A stretch of 64,000 bases of DNA from Cupriavidus consociatus (GCF_017814975.1 NZ_JAGIQA010000011.1:1-64000); one strand, 5' to 3'; counted from the first letter of the stretch, positions 1 through 9,447 are shown. Numbers and translations: made by a program. Notes: generated by a model from the sequence alone, not told the origin.

Positions 1-17
1 GCCGCGGCCCTTGGGTT

Positions 18-1568
18 TCAGGTCAATCCAGTAGAAGCCGCATGAACACAACCACCTTCACTTCTGTTTCTTGAGAGGATAAGGCGGTCGAGCAGCGCGA
101 TCGCGGGCAGCCGGCTTTCTATATGCGGCCGGATGTTGGCATCGAAGGCCGCCGCATCGATGCCGGCCTGCGACAGCACGTTACGCAGTGCGGTGTACGC
201 GAGGTTGGCATAGGTGCCGGCCGCCTTGGCCGCGGCCAGGTCGCTTTCCAGCGCGCTGGCAATGGCCGATCGGAGCGATGACAGCGCGCTGTTGGCCTGC
301 ACCAGCGCCCGCGCGATCAGGTCAGCGACGGCCTTGGTGACGTCGATCTGCATGCGCAGCAGCGAGAGCTGGTTGCCCCACAGCTTCCACGTGGTATTGG
401 CGCCGCCCACACGATCCTGCCACCAGGCGCGCTGCGTGTCGCCGAGCATCGATACCGGCGTCAGCGCATTGCCGGCGGCGCTGATCTTCTGCGCCTCGGT
501 GGCGGCGAGCGTCGCGGCGGGAACGAAGTACAGGCTGCCCACGGTGCGCCCGATGGTTTCCTCCGGCATGACGTGGTCGGCGCGGTACAGGCGCTCGTCG
601 GTCATCAGCAGCGTGGCCAGGTTGCCGAAGGTGAAGGCGCGGTAGATCTGGATGTTCTGGAACGACGGGTTGTTGAGGTCGAGGCTGACGTCGGCGGGCA
701 GGTATTCGAACCACGCCTGGCTGGCGGCGCGCCGGCGCGCCGTGCGCGGCGTCTGGTCGTCGTCCGAGTCGTAGACCTGGCGATCCTGCCAGCAGTTGTC
801 CGAGAACTCGTGGTCGTCCCAGATCGCGATCATCGGGAAGGCCGCGTGCAGCGCCTGCAGGCGCGTGTCGCTGCGGTAGCTGCGGTACAGGTAGCGGTAG
901 TCGTCAAGCGTGGTGGCGTAGACGCTGGCATCCGGCAGCACCGTGCCGTTGGGCAGCTGCAGCGCGGCGTGGCGGTCTTCCACCAGGCCGGCGCGCGAGC
1001 CGCCGGGCACGGCCTCGTAGATGTAGTCGCCGACGTGGACGATAAAGTCCAGGTCCTGCTGCACCAGTTCTTCCATGCCTGCCCAGTGGTTGGCATTCCA
1101 GTCCTGGCAGCTGACAAAGGCAAAGCGCAGCTGCGACAGCGGCGTGCCGGCCGCGGCGGCGGTGCGCGTGCGGCCCACGGTGCTGGCGCGGTTGCCGAGC
1201 AGGAAGCGGTAGAAATAGCGCGTGCCGGCGGTGAGTCCCGTGACCTTGTTGCGAATGGTGTAGTCCCATTCCGGACGGGCCATCAGCGGCTCGTTGACCA
1301 GCAGCGATTGCGGCGGGAAATCCTGCTGCGTCGAGACTTGCAGGCGCACCACCACGGGCCGCTTGCCGTTGTTGCCTTCGACGCGGGTCCACAGCACCAC
1401 GCTGTCAGGCTTGGGATCTCCCGAGGCGACCCCGTGTACGAAATTGAAGTTTTCCGGATTGCCCGTATCGGGCTCATCGTCGTCACCGCCCCCGCAGGCA
1501 GTCAGGCCGCCGGTGGCGATCGTGACGGTCATGAAACTTCCCCACTTCAAGAACTGGCGTCGATCCAT
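18..1568 (-). pseudogene. phoD: alkaline phosphatase D (PhoD) family protein, 3'-truncated
   Basis: This is an exported metal-dependent phosphodiesterase/phosphomonoesterase of the PhoD family. It begins MDRRQFLKWG, a twin-arginine-type signal, followed by a lipobox-like LTACGGG. The PhoD N-terminal domain (HGVASGDPKPDSVVLWTR) comes next, then metal-site motifs SCQDWN, HVGDYIYEA and WDDHEFSDN. Reading stays normal to about LLDRLILS. The last 20 or so residues do not look like PhoD, and the downstream metallophosphatase part, which should contain a GD-x-H motif, is absent. Position 1-40 in another minus frame reads GFYWIDLKPKG, separated by a stop. The 3' end is therefore deleted, frameshifted or interrupted close to the window edge, and the product is probably inactive. 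The family call is firm; the cause of the truncation is not visible. Confidence 0.75.
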
Positions 1569-1855
1569 GATCGTTCTCCTTCTCTCGGGTTGCGAAGCGC
1601 AGTCGCGCCCCGGACGCCGGAGAGGGCATCAGTTTTTTGTGGGAGGCGTGACTGCTTGATGCATGGATACTAGTGGTCGCCCTCCGTCTTCGCCGTCGGT
1701 GAAGCGCCGACATCGATATAGGAAAAGGATGACTGGTGCCACGATTCGTTGTGCACGGCCTTGCCAGTCTTGCATGGCAACGAGACGCACGTGTCTCGCG
1801 GCGATGCAATGATTCATCAACGACTGGCTAGGGCACGTCGCGCTGCGGCGCGCCG

Positions 1856-1999
1856 TCATAGATCCACAGGAACTGGCGCGCCCGACTCCGCAACGGTAGG
1901 CACGGCGGACAGCAACGGCAGCCGCTTGGCCGACGTCACTGCCAGCGCGCGGATCTTGCCGGCCTTGATCATCGGCATGGCAGTGCCGAAATGCGGCGA
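1856..1999 (-). pseudogene. fragment of a Bug/TctC-family solute receptor gene
   Basis: The minus strand encodes about 47 codons that include FGTAMPMIKAGKIRALAVTS and KRLPLLSAVPTVAESGAP, ending at a TGA. This is the characteristic segment of Bug (TctC) extracytoplasmic receptors: ...GKIRALAVTSxxRxPxLPxVPTVAESG... Compare RALAVTSKARSPFLPDVPTV in the intact receptor at 17850-18842. The flanking N-terminal 200 and C-terminal 80 residues are missing, so this is a relic. It lies next to a tctBA pair that lacks its own receptor gene, but on the opposite strand. Confidence 0.75.
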
Positions 2000-2046
2000 A
2001 ACTAATTCGGCTAATACCCGTTGATTTCAAAAAATGTGGGACTTGT

Positions 2047-2063
2047 GTTCTACTAGGCAGAAC
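2047..2063. promoter_or_regulatory. inverted repeat, probable IclR-family operator
   Basis: GTTCT, 7 bp, AGAAC sits 17 bases before the ATG of the IclR gene. IclR-family regulators commonly autoregulate through such short dyads. The role is inferred from position and symmetry. Confidence 0.4.
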
Positions 2064-2080
2064 TTTGGCCGCCTCACACC

Positions 2081-2893
2081 ATGGAAGACAAACAACCCGC
2101 ACAACCCCCGTCCGGCGCCCCGGAGACCTCCAGCGGCGTCGCCGTGCTGGACCGCGCCTTCGCCATCCTCGGCGCCTTCGAACCGGCCGACGAGCGCCTG
2201 TCGCTGACTGAACTGTCACGCCGCACGGGCCTTTACAAGAGCACCGTGCTGCGACTGCTGGCGGCGCTGGAGCATGGCGGCTATATCCGCAAGCTCGACG
2301 ACGGCCAGTATGCGATCGGACCGGAGCCGTTGCGGCTGGCGGCGATCTACCAGCGCTCGTTCCGCGTCGGTCCGGTGATCGAGCCGCTGCTCGAGCAGGT
2401 CAGCCGCGAGCTGGGTGAAACCTCATCGTTCTACGTGCGCCAGGGCGACCAGCGCCTCGTGCTCTATCGCGTCGAACCGGCGCGTGCGGTGCGCGTCTCG
2501 ATCGGCGTCGGCGATGCCTTCCCGATCGACCGCGGCGCCTCGGGCAAATTGCTGCGAGCCTTCACCGAACCCGGCGACGAGCGCTGGGGCGAGGTGCGGG
2601 CGCGGCTATGGGCGGCGTCGTACGGCGAGCGCGACGCCGAGACCGCCTCGGCCTCGGTGCCGGTGTTCGGCGCCACCGGCGCGCTGGTGGGCGCGCTGAC
2701 CTTGTCGGGCCCGAAGCAGCGGCTTGCCGCGGCGCCGACGATGTACGCGGCAGTGGCGACCTTGCTCAAGGTCGCGCGGCAGGCCACCGCTGTGCTGGGC
2801 GGCAATGGCGCCCGCTACGATCAAAGCATCGCGCAGCTGAGCATGGAGCAGGTCATGGCCAGCGGTGCGATCGGCGCCGGGGACGCAGACTAG
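2081..2893 (+). CDS. IclR family transcriptional regulator
   Basis: A 270-residue regulator with an N-terminal winged helix-turn-helix (about residues 25-85: VLDRAFAILGAFE, LSLTELSRRTGLYKSTVLRLLAALE, GYIRKLDDGQYAIG). The C-terminal IclR effector-binding domain follows, with the typical R-G-A-SGK-LLRA element (IDRGASGKLLRAF). The length is normal for the family. It precedes tctBA on the same strand by 315 bp and probably controls that tricarboxylate-type transporter, with its own promoter carrying a dyad at 2047-2063. The effector cannot be named. A short dyad at 3117-3139, before tctB, is a second candidate binding site. Confidence 0.88.
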   Translation: MEDKQPAQPPSGAPETSSGVAVLDRAFAILGAFEPADERLSLTELSRRTGLYKSTVLRLLAALEHGGYIRKLDDGQYAIGPEPLRLAAIYQRSFRVGPVIEPLLEQVSRELGETSSFYVRQGDQRLVLYRVEPARAVRVSIGVGDAFPIDRGASGKLLRAFTEPGDERWGEVRARLWAASYGERDAETASASVPVFGATGALVGALTLSGPKQRLAAAPTMYAAVATLLKVARQATAVLGGNGARYDQSIAQLSMEQVMASGAIGAGDAD

Positions 2894-3208
2894 CGGGCGT
2901 AGCGAGGGCCTCGCTCACGCTGGTGCCTGCGCGGCCTTCCGCGCCTCCGTTCCCTCCTCCTTTCACACATCTTCCTCGCCGCAGCATCGTGTCTCACGGC
3001 TGCGGCCCGTATGCGTCTCCATGTCTTCATTGTCTCGGCGCAATGGCGATCGCTGACGTGTAGCAAGCGACTGCCGCGCTGCCGGATTTCTAAGGAATAA
3101 CCCTTGGACGCCGGAAAATATATCACGACATGATGTATTGTTCGGGCTCCAGAAGCCGGCGCCACCCCGTTGGCGCCTTCTGTCGCCCCCCAGCTTCAAG
3201 GATCCTGC
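2894..3208. other. intergenic region upstream of tctB
   Basis: No gene is seen in these 315 bases. The distal half is AT-richer and carries an imperfect inverted repeat (3117-3139) that could serve as operator for tctBA. No clear intrinsic terminator follows the IclR gene. Confidence 0.5.
3117..3139. promoter_or_regulatory. imperfect inverted repeat before tctB
   Basis: AATATATCA, 5 bp, TGATGTATT form a 9-bp dyad with one mismatch, 70 bases before the tctB start. It is a candidate regulator-binding site for the transporter operon, possibly for the adjacent IclR protein. This is inference only. Confidence 0.35.
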
Positions 3209-3670
3209 ATGCGCATACGCAAACAAACCGACTTCCTGTCCGGCCTGATGTTCATCGTCGTCGGCCTGAGTTTTTCCTTCGTCGCCCGTGGCTACTCCAT
3301 GGGCACTGCCGCCCGGATGGGCCCCGGATATTTCCCGTTCTGGCTCGGCATCGTGCTGGCGCTGCTCGGCGCCGTGGTGGCGTTCGGCGCCATGTCGAAA
3401 GAAGGCGATGCCGATCGCATGGCCCGCTGGGACATCAAGACGCTGCTGTGGATCCTCGGCTCGGTCGTGCTGTTCGGCCTCGTGCTCAAGCCGCTGGGCA
3501 TGGTGCTGTCGGTGCTTGCGCTGGTGCTGGTGTCGTCGATGGCCAGCCATGAGTTCACCTGGAAGGGTGCCATCCTGAACGCGGTGGTGCTGGTGGCGAT
3601 CAGCACGGTTGCCTTCGTCTACGGCATCAACCTGCAGATGCCGGTGTGGCCGGCGATCTTCACCAACTAG
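3209..3670 (+). CDS. tctB: tripartite tricarboxylate transporter, small membrane subunit TctB
   Basis: A 153-residue, four-helix membrane protein of the TctB family, the small subunit of a TTT carrier. The start MRIRKQTDFLSG is chosen because an AAGGA lies 6 bases upstream; a longer frame from 3170 has no ribosome site. Hydrophobic segments are visible at about residues 10-28, 42-62, 78-110 and 125-140. The motif GPGYFPFWLG, typical of TctB, is present. The stop is 10 bases before tctA, so the two are translationally close. No tctC receptor gene is in the operon, so the substrate must be delivered by a Bug receptor encoded elsewhere. Confidence 0.85.
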   Translation: MRIRKQTDFLSGLMFIVVGLSFSFVARGYSMGTAARMGPGYFPFWLGIVLALLGAVVAFGAMSKEGDADRMARWDIKTLLWILGSVVLFGLVLKPLGMVLSVLALVLVSSMASHEFTWKGAILNAVVLVAISTVAFVYGINLQMPVWPAIFTN

Positions 3671-3680
3671 GAGACACCCG

Positions 3681-5183
3681 ATGGAACTGCTCAGTCATCT
3701 CGCACTCGGATTCTCCACCGCGCTGTCGCTGCAGAACCTGGCCTATGCCTTCCTCGGCTGCGTGCTCGGCACGCTGATCGGCGTGCTGCCGGGCCTGGGG
3801 CCGCTGGCCACCATCGCCATGCTGCTGCCGATCACCTACACGCTGCCGCCGGTGGCCGCGCTGATCATGCTGGCCGGCATCTACTACGGCGCCCAGTACG
3901 GCGGCTCGACCACTGCCATCCTGGTCAACCTGCCGGGCGAGTCGTCGGCGGTGGTGACCACGCTCGACGGCTACCAGATGGCGCGGCGCGGCCGGGCCGG
4001 CGTGGCGCTTGCCACCGCGGGCATCGGCTCGTTCTTCGCCGGCAGCGTGGCCACGCTGATCCTGGCCGCATTCGCCACGCCGCTGTCGGAGCTGGCATTC
4101 AAGTTCGGTCCCGCCGAGTATTTCTCGCTGATGGTGCTCGGGCTGATCGGTGCCGTGGTGCTGGCGTCGGGATCGCTGGTCAAGGCGGTGGCGATGATCG
4201 TGCTGGGCCTGCTGCTCGGGCTGGTTGGCACCGACGTGAACTCGGGCGCGGCGCGCTTCTCGTTCGACGTGCCGGAGCTGACCGACGGCATCAGCATCAC
4301 GGCGCTCGCGATGGGTTTGTTCGGCTTCGCCGAGATCATCGCCAACCTGGAGCAGAAGGAGCACCGCGAGACCTTTACCGACCGCGTCACCGGCCTGTTC
4401 CCGAACAAGGAGGACTTCAAACGCATGATCCCGGCCGTGCTGCGCGGCACCGTGCTGGGCTCGTCGCTGGGCATCCTGCCGGGCGGCGGCGCGTCGCTGG
4501 CATCCTTCGCCGCGTATTCGCTGGAGAAGAAGACGTCGAAGCATCCGCATGAATTCGGCAAGGGCGCGATCGAGGGCGTCGCAGGGCCTGAGTCGGCCAA
4601 CAATGCCGCGGCGCAGACCTCGTTCATCCCGCTGCTGACGCTGGGCATCCCGCCCAATGCGGTGATGGCGCTGATGGTGGGCGCGATGACCATCCACAAC
4701 ATCCAGCCCGGTCCGCAGGTGATGACCAGCAACCCGGCGCTGTTCTGGGGCCTGATCGCCTCGATGTGGATCGGCAACCTGATGCTGGTGGTGCTGAACC
4801 TGCCGCTGATCGGCATCTGGGTCAAGCTGCTGACCGTGCCATACCGCTTCCTCTACCCGGCGATCCTGGTGTTCTGCAGCATCGGTGTCTATTCGGTCAA
4901 CAACACGGTCTTCGATGTGTTCGCCGCGGCCGCGTGCGGCCTGATCGGCTACATCTTCCACAAGCTGCGCTGCGAACCCGCGCCGCTGCTGCTGGGCTTT
5001 GTGCTGGGGCCGATGATGGAGGAGAACTTCCGCCGCACCTTGCTGCTGTCGCGCGGGGATTTTTCGGTGTTCACCACGCGCCCGCTGTCGCTGGGCTTGC
5101 TGGTGGCCGCCGCGGCGCTGGTGGCGGTCGTGGCGCTGCCGTCGATCAAGGCGAAGCGGGAGGAGGCTTTTCAGGAGGAGTAG
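3681..5183 (+). CDS. tctA: tripartite tricarboxylate transporter, large permease subunit TctA
   Basis: A 500-residue polytopic membrane protein of the TctA family, the 12-helix permease of TTT carriers for citrate-like carboxylates. It starts at MELLSHLALGF after GGAGACACCCG. Family-specific segments include GVLPGLGPLATIAMLLP near the N-terminus, YYGAQYGGSTTAIL and the repeated LPGGGASLASFAAYSLEKK and GVAGPESANNAAAQ. These are the signature loops that form the substrate site. The length is normal. It is followed by a strong intrinsic terminator (5209-5247), which closes the tctBA operon. The transported carboxylate cannot be read from the sequence. Confidence 0.92.
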   Translation: MELLSHLALGFSTALSLQNLAYAFLGCVLGTLIGVLPGLGPLATIAMLLPITYTLPPVAALIMLAGIYYGAQYGGSTTAILVNLPGESSAVVTTLDGYQMARRGRAGVALATAGIGSFFAGSVATLILAAFATPLSELAFKFGPAEYFSLMVLGLIGAVVLASGSLVKAVAMIVLGLLLGLVGTDVNSGAARFSFDVPELTDGISITALAMGLFGFAEIIANLEQKEHRETFTDRVTGLFPNKEDFKRMIPAVLRGTVLGSSLGILPGGGASLASFAAYSLEKKTSKHPHEFGKGAIEGVAGPESANNAAAQTSFIPLLTLGIPPNAVMALMVGAMTIHNIQPGPQVMTSNPALFWGLIASMWIGNLMLVVLNLPLIGIWVKLLTVPYRFLYPAILVFCSIGVYSVNNTVFDVFAAAACGLIGYIFHKLRCEPAPLLLGFVLGPMMEENFRRTLLLSRGDFSVFTTRPLSLGLLVAAAALVAVVALPSIKAKREEAFQEE

Positions 5184-5208
5184 GACAACGGTCCAGCCTT
5201 TCCTCACG

Positions 5209-5247
5209 CCGGCACGCGGGCATTGCGCCTCCGTGCCGGTTTTTTTT
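5209..5247 (+). terminator. intrinsic terminator after tctBA
   Basis: CCGGCACG and CGTGCCGG form a perfect 8-bp stem (5209-5216 with 5232-5239), followed directly by eight T residues. It lies 25 bases after the tctA stop. Confidence 0.9.
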
Positions 5248-5371
5248 GCCTGTTCAGAAGGCTGACGGGAAGCACATACGGCATCCTTGGGTTTGCAGCC
5301 AGGCCTTCCATATCGGCAGGCCCGGCAATTGCTGGCAGTTGGATGGCCCTGTTATCGGCGTAAGGCACTCA

Positions 5372-5408
5372 ATAGATATCAACTATCTAGCCGATAGCAA
5401 GCCCCATC
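5372..5408. promoter_or_regulatory. OxyR-type binding site upstream of katE
   Basis: ATAG-N7-CTAT-N7-ATAG is present exactly (5372-5375, 5383-5386, 5394-5397), and the fourth element is degenerate (CATC at 5405-5408). The first pair fits the described OxyR pattern ATAGntnnnanCTAT at every specified base. It ends 52 bases before the catalase ATG, where an activator of the -35 region would be expected. Confidence 0.75.
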
Positions 5409-5460
5409 GCGAAGGTTCCCATTCCTCCCGTCCTCCAACTACCAGCGCAAGGAGATCGAT

Positions 5461-7584
5461 ATGGCCGACAAACAGGCAAAGCCCAAGGCAAACAACGCTG
5501 CAGGCCAGGCGGCAGCAGGCACGCCAGCGGGCTACGGCGACGCCCGGCGCGGCACCGGCGGTGAACTGCACCAGACCGCCGGCGGCAGCCATTCGCCGCT
5601 CACCACCGCGCAAGGTATTCCTGTTCCGGACAACCAGAACTCGCTGCGGGCAAATCCGCGCGGCCCGACCCTGCTCGAAGATTTCATCCTGCGGGAAAAA
5701 ATTACACACTTCGACCATGAGCGCATCCCGGAGCGGATCGTCCACGCGCGCGGCTCGGCCGCGCATGGCTACTTCGAGCTGACCGAGTCGCTCGCGGCTT
5801 ACACCACGGCAAGGATGCTGACGGAAGTCGGCGAGAAGACGCCGGTCTTTACGCGCTTCTCCACCGTGGCCGGCGGTGCCGGCTCGGTCGACACGCCGCG
5901 CGATGTGCGCGGTTTCGCGGTCAAGTTCTATACCAAGGAAGGCAACTGGGACCTGGTCGGCAACAACATCCCGGTGTTCTTTATCCAGGACGCGATGAAA
6001 TTTCCCGACGTGGTCCACTCGGTCAAGATGGAGCCGGACCGGGGGTTCCCGCAATCGGCCAGCGCGCACGACACGTTCTGGGATTTCATCTCGCTCACGC
6101 CCGAGTCGATGCACATGGTGATGTGGATCATGTCGGACCGCACCATCCCGCGCTCGCTGCGCATGATCGAAGGCTTTGGCGTGCACAGCTTCCGGCTGCT
6201 CGACGGGCAGGGCAACTCCACCTTCGTCAAGTTCCACTGGCGGCCCAGGCTGGGGCTGCAGTCGACGGTTTGGGACGAGGCGGTCAAGATTGCCGGCGCC
6301 GATCCCGACTTCCATCGCCGCGACCTGTTCAACGCCATCCAGTCAGGCAACTTCCCGGAGTGGGAACTGGGCGTGCAGCTCTTTACCGAGGACGATGCGG
6401 CGAAGTTTCCGTTCGACCATCTCGATCCCACCAAGATCATCCCGGAAGAGACGGTGCCGCTGAAGATCATCGGCCGCATGGTGCTCGACCGCTGGCCCGA
6501 CAACTTCTTTGCGGAGACCGAGCAGGTGGCGTTCTGCCCGGCCAATATCGTGCCGGGTGTGGATTTCTCCAACGACCCGCTGCTGCAGGGACGGCTGTTT
6601 TCCTACCTCGACACGCAGCTGCTGCGGCTGGGCTCGCCAAACTTCCACCAGATCCCGGTCAACGCGCCCAAGTGCCCGTTCGCCCACCATCAGCGCGATG
6701 GCCATATGCAGATGGAGGTGCCGCGCGGACGCGTGGCCTATGATCCCAGCTCGCTCGACGACGCATCCCCGCGCGAGGCGCCGGACCTTGGCTTCCCGAG
6801 CGCGCGCGTGCCCGAGCAGGGCGACAAGGGCCGCATCCGCGCCGAGAGCTTTGCCGACCACTACAGCCAGGCGCGCATGTTCTTCCGCAGCCAGACCCGC
6901 GCAGAGCAGGCGCATATCGCCTCGGCGCTGGTGTTCGAGCTGTCCAAGGTCGAGCATGTGCACGTGCGCGCGCGCATGGTGGCGCACCTGCGCAATATCG
7001 ACGACGGACTGGGCCGTCGCGTCGCCGACGGCCTGGCGCTGGACCAGGTGCCCGATCCGCTGCCCACCGCCGCACCGGTGCAGGACCTGCCGCCGTCGCC
7101 GGCGCTGCAGATCATCGGCCGCATGAAAGACACGCTGCAGGGGCGCGAGGTTGGCATCCTGGTTGCCGATGGCTCCGATGGCGCCACCGTCGAGGCAATC
7201 CGGCAGGCGGCGACCACCGCGGGCGCCACGGTCAAGATCGTCGCGCCCAGGGTCGGCGGCGCGGTGCTGGCCGATGGCACCAGGCTGGCCGCCGACGGCC
7301 AGCTTGCCGGCACCCCGTCCGTGATGTTCGATGCGGTGGCGGTGGTGCTGTCCGCCGACGGCGCGGCGCAGCTGTCGCAGGAAAGCGCGGCGCTGGACTT
7401 CGTCTGCTTTGCCTACGCGCACCTGAAGGCCATCGCGGCCGATGACGGTGGCGACGCGCTGCTGGCGCGAGCCAACCTCAAGCCCGATAACGGGGTGGTG
7501 CCGGCCAGCGATACCACGCGCTTCATCGCGGCAGCCAGGACGAGGCAGTGGGACCGCGAGCCGCAGGTGCGGATGCTGGCCTGA
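5461..7584 (+). CDS. katE: large-subunit (clade II, HPII-type) catalase
   Basis: This haem catalase of 707 residues breaks down hydrogen peroxide in the cytoplasm. It is of the large-subunit type, with a C-terminal flavodoxin/DJ-1-like domain from about residue 560 ([22 protein letters not shown]). The catalytic His is in [12 protein letters not shown] (about residue 94). The distal Asn is in [11 protein letters not shown] (about 168). The haem-ligand Tyr is in [11 protein letters not shown] (about 382). AAGGAG lies 6 bases before the ATG. An OxyR-type site just upstream suggests peroxide induction, rather than the stationary-phase control known for E. coli katE. The gene stands alone between a terminator and a GntR gene. 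Confidence 0.95.
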   Translation: MADKQAKPKANNAAGQAAAGTPAGYGDARRGTGGELHQTAGGSHSPLTTAQGIPVPDNQNSLRANPRGPTLLEDFILREKITHFDHERIPERIVHARGSAAHGYFELTESLAAYTTARMLTEVGEKTPVFTRFSTVAGGAGSVDTPRDVRGFAVKFYTKEGNWDLVGNNIPVFFIQDAMKFPDVVHSVKMEPDRGFPQSASAHDTFWDFISLTPESMHMVMWIMSDRTIPRSLRMIEGFGVHSFRLLDGQGNSTFVKFHWRPRLGLQSTVWDEAVKIAGADPDFHRRDLFNAIQSGNFPEWELGVQLFTEDDAAKFPFDHLDPTKIIPEETVPLKIIGRMVLDRWPDNFFAETEQVAFCPANIVPGVDFSNDPLLQGRLFSYLDTQLLRLGSPNFHQIPVNAPKCPFAHHQRDGHMQMEVPRGRVAYDPSSLDDASPREAPDLGFPSARVPEQGDKGRIRAESFADHYSQARMFFRSQTRAEQAHIASALVFELSKVEHVHVRARMVAHLRNIDDGLGRRVADGLALDQVPDPLPTAAPVQDLPPSPALQIIGRMKDTLQGREVGILVADGSDGATVEAIRQAATTAGATVKIVAPRVGGAVLADGTRLAADGQLAGTPSVMFDAVAVVLSADGAAQLSQESAALDFVCFAYAHLKAIAADDGGDALLARANLKPDNGVVPASDTTRFIAAARTRQWDREPQVRMLA

Positions 7585-7726
7585 AGGCGTGCGGGCCAGG
7601 AATGCAGCGCCGGCCGTCGCCGGCCGGCGCGGTCCTGGGCGCGTCCTGTGCACACAACGGGCATCAATGAATACGCAGGGCGCGGTAGAATCACGCCATC
7701 CCCGTCCTCCGCAGCCTCCGCAGTCC

Positions 7727-8413
7727 ATGCCCGAAGAAAAGAAAAGCCTGTCCGACACCATCCGCGCCGCGATCGAGCAGGAGATTCTTTCGGGGAAACT
7801 GCCCAGCGGCACGCAACTGGAAGAACAGCAGCTGCTGGCGCGCTTCGGCGTGTCGCGCACGCCGGTGCGCGAGGCGCTGATCCAGCTGGAGTCGGCCGGC
7901 CTGGTCGACCTCGTGCCGCGCCAGGGCGCGATCGTGTCGTCAATCACGCTGCGCGAGTACGTCGCCATGAACGAGATCCTGGTGCAGCTCGAGGCGCTGG
8001 CGGCCCGGCTGGCGGCGCGCCGCATCACGCCGGCGCAGCGCAGCGCCATGCAGGAGGCACTCGCGGCCTGTCGCGCCGCGGCCGGGCAGGCCGATTCCCA
8101 GCGCTACCGCGAAACCAACGACGCGTTCCACGACGTCATCTACGAGGCCTGCTGCAACGACATCCTGTCGCGGCAGATCCGCACCATGCGCGCACGGATG
8201 CGCGGCATGCGGGACCTGCGCTTCGAAAAGCCGGCGCGCATCCTGGCCTCGCTTGAAGAGCACGAGGCTGTGATGGCGGCGATCGAGCGCGGCAGCGAGG
8301 AAGAAGCGGCCGCTGCGATGGTGCGCCATATCGCCACCGGCGGCGACGTCTATGCCGACATGATTGCCTCGATGCCCGGCGACGAAGCCGGCAGCAAGCG
8401 AGCGCGCCGCTAG
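7727..8413 (+). CDS. GntR family (FadR/FCD subfamily) transcriptional regulator
   Basis: A 228-residue regulator with an N-terminal GntR winged helix (residues about 10-75: IEQEILSGKLPSGTQLEEQQLLARFGVSRTPVREALIQLE). A helical FCD effector domain follows, with the usual acidic and histidine residues (FHDVIYEAC, HEAVMAAI, HI). The start at MPEEKK is preferred; an in-frame ATG at 7667 would add 20 residues, and neither has a good ribosome site. It converges with a Bug receptor/CoA-transferase operon and probably regulates it. Twin GTATAC sites before that operon (10689-10721) fit the operator style of this family. Confidence 0.85.
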   Translation: MPEEKKSLSDTIRAAIEQEILSGKLPSGTQLEEQQLLARFGVSRTPVREALIQLESAGLVDLVPRQGAIVSSITLREYVAMNEILVQLEALAARLAARRITPAQRSAMQEALAACRAAAGQADSQRYRETNDAFHDVIYEACCNDILSRQIRTMRARMRGMRDLRFEKPARILASLEEHEAVMAAIERGSEEEAAAAMVRHIATGGDVYADMIASMPGDEAGSKRARR

Positions 8414-8423
8414 GGCCGCTGGC

Positions 8424-9410
8424 TCAGTCCAGTTTCACGCCGGCCTGGGCGATCCGCTCCAGCGCCGACTTGCCATCCACGCCGGCCCATTTGCCGAATT
8501 CCGCCGGCGACGCCGAAGTCGACACCTCGCTGCCGTTCGATGCCAGCTTGGCACGCAGTTGCGGATCGGCCATCACCTTGGACGCTGCCGCGAACAGTTT
8601 GTCGCGGATTTCCGCCGGCAGGCCCGCGGGCCCGTACAGCCCGAACCAGAACGTGAACTCGAATCCGGGCAGGCCGGCCTGCGCCAGCGCCGGCAGCCCC
8701 GGCGCCACCGCCGAGGGCTGGGAGGTGGTCACGCCGATCATCTTCACGATCCCCTGGGTACCCATCGGCAGCACCGACGACGCGGTGCCGAACGACAGCT
8801 CCACCTCGCCCGCAGCTACCGCCTGCAGCGCCGGCGCGCCGCCCTTGTACGGTACGTGCGTCATGTGCACGCCGGTGGCCTTCTCGAACTGCAGTCCCGC
8901 GATATGCGGCGAGCCGCCGATGCCGGACGACGAGTAGTTGAATTTGCCAGGCTGCGCCTTCGCCCTGGCCACCAGCCCCTTGACGTCGGCGATGTTCAGG
9001 TTCTTGTTGACCGCGAGGATCAGCGGCGACACGGTCAGCCGCGTGATAGGCGTGAAGTCGGTTGCCTTGTAGCGTGCCTTGTACAGCTGCTGGTCAATGC
9101 CGTACAGCGTCGCCGTGGCCAGTCCCAGCGTATAGCCGTCCGGTGCGGCCTGCGCCAGCGCGGCCGAAGCCAGCGTGCTGCCGGCGCCGGGTTTGTTGTC
9201 GACCAGCACGGTCTGGCCCAGCTCCTTCGACAGGGCTTCGCCGAACATGCGCGCGACATAGTCGGCGGCCCCGGCCGGGGTGTAGCCGACCAGCAGACGG
9301 ATCGGGCGGCTGGGGTAGTCCTGCGCCGTGGCTATGCCGGGCAAGGCGGCCAGCGCGGCGACTGCTGCGGTCGCGGCAACGCGCCCCGCCTGAGCGAAAA
9401 GGTATTTCAT
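8424..9410 (-). CDS. Bug-family (TctC-like) tripartite transporter solute receptor
   Basis: A 328-residue periplasmic substrate-binding protein. The start MKYLFAQAGR is supported by AAGGAG 6 bases upstream; the longer frame to 9557 runs back into the CoA-transferase gene. A Sec signal peptide ends at about ATAQDYPS. Bug landmarks follow: YPSRPIRLLVGYTPAGAADYVAR, VDNKPGAGSTLAS, APDGYTL and MTHVPYKGGAPALQAV. It lies 37 bases downstream of a CaiB/BaiF CoA-transferase gene and is probably co-transcribed with it. The ligand is likely the free carboxylic acid that the transferase activates. No tctAB pair is next to it, so it may share a carrier. Confidence 0.88.
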   Translation of the reverse strand: MKYLFAQAGRVAATAAVAALAALPGIATAQDYPSRPIRLLVGYTPAGAADYVARMFGEALSKELGQTVLVDNKPGAGSTLASAALAQAAPDGYTLGLATATLYGIDQQLYKARYKATDFTPITRLTVSPLILAVNKNLNIADVKGLVARAKAQPGKFNYSSSGIGGSPHIAGLQFEKATGVHMTHVPYKGGAPALQAVAAGEVELSFGTASSVLPMGTQGIVKMIGVTTSQPSAVAPGLPALAQAGLPGFEFTFWFGLYGPAGLPAEIRDKLFAAASKVMADPQLRAKLASNGSEVSTSASPAEFGKWAGVDGKSALERIAQAGVKLD

Positions 9411-9447
9411 CGTTGTCTCCTTTTTATTGTGGGCAGCGGTCTGCCAT

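Larger units (their letters stand above)
1569..2080. other. intergenic region between phoD and the IclR gene
   Basis: These 512 bases hold no intact gene. The left third is the 5' flank of phoD. The middle contains a minus-strand fragment of a Bug receptor gene (1856-1999). The right end (about 2000-2080) is the AT-richer promoter region of the IclR gene and includes an inverted repeat. Longer reading frames across this stretch have no recognisable protein features. Confidence 0.6.

Noticed and set aside
573..1673. Long open frame on the plus strand opposite phoD
   Set aside because: It is antisense to a recognised gene with Tat signal and motifs; the sequence is Arg/Val/Ala-rich and resembles no family. 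High GC keeps many antisense frames open.
3660..5207. 515-codon frame opposite tctA
   Set aside because: Composed mainly of R, H, Q, D and E typical of antisense to a membrane gene; no start context and no match to any fold.
7442..7726. N-terminal extension of the GntR gene
   Set aside because: The upstream codons overlap the 3' end of katE and lack a ribosome site and family similarity.
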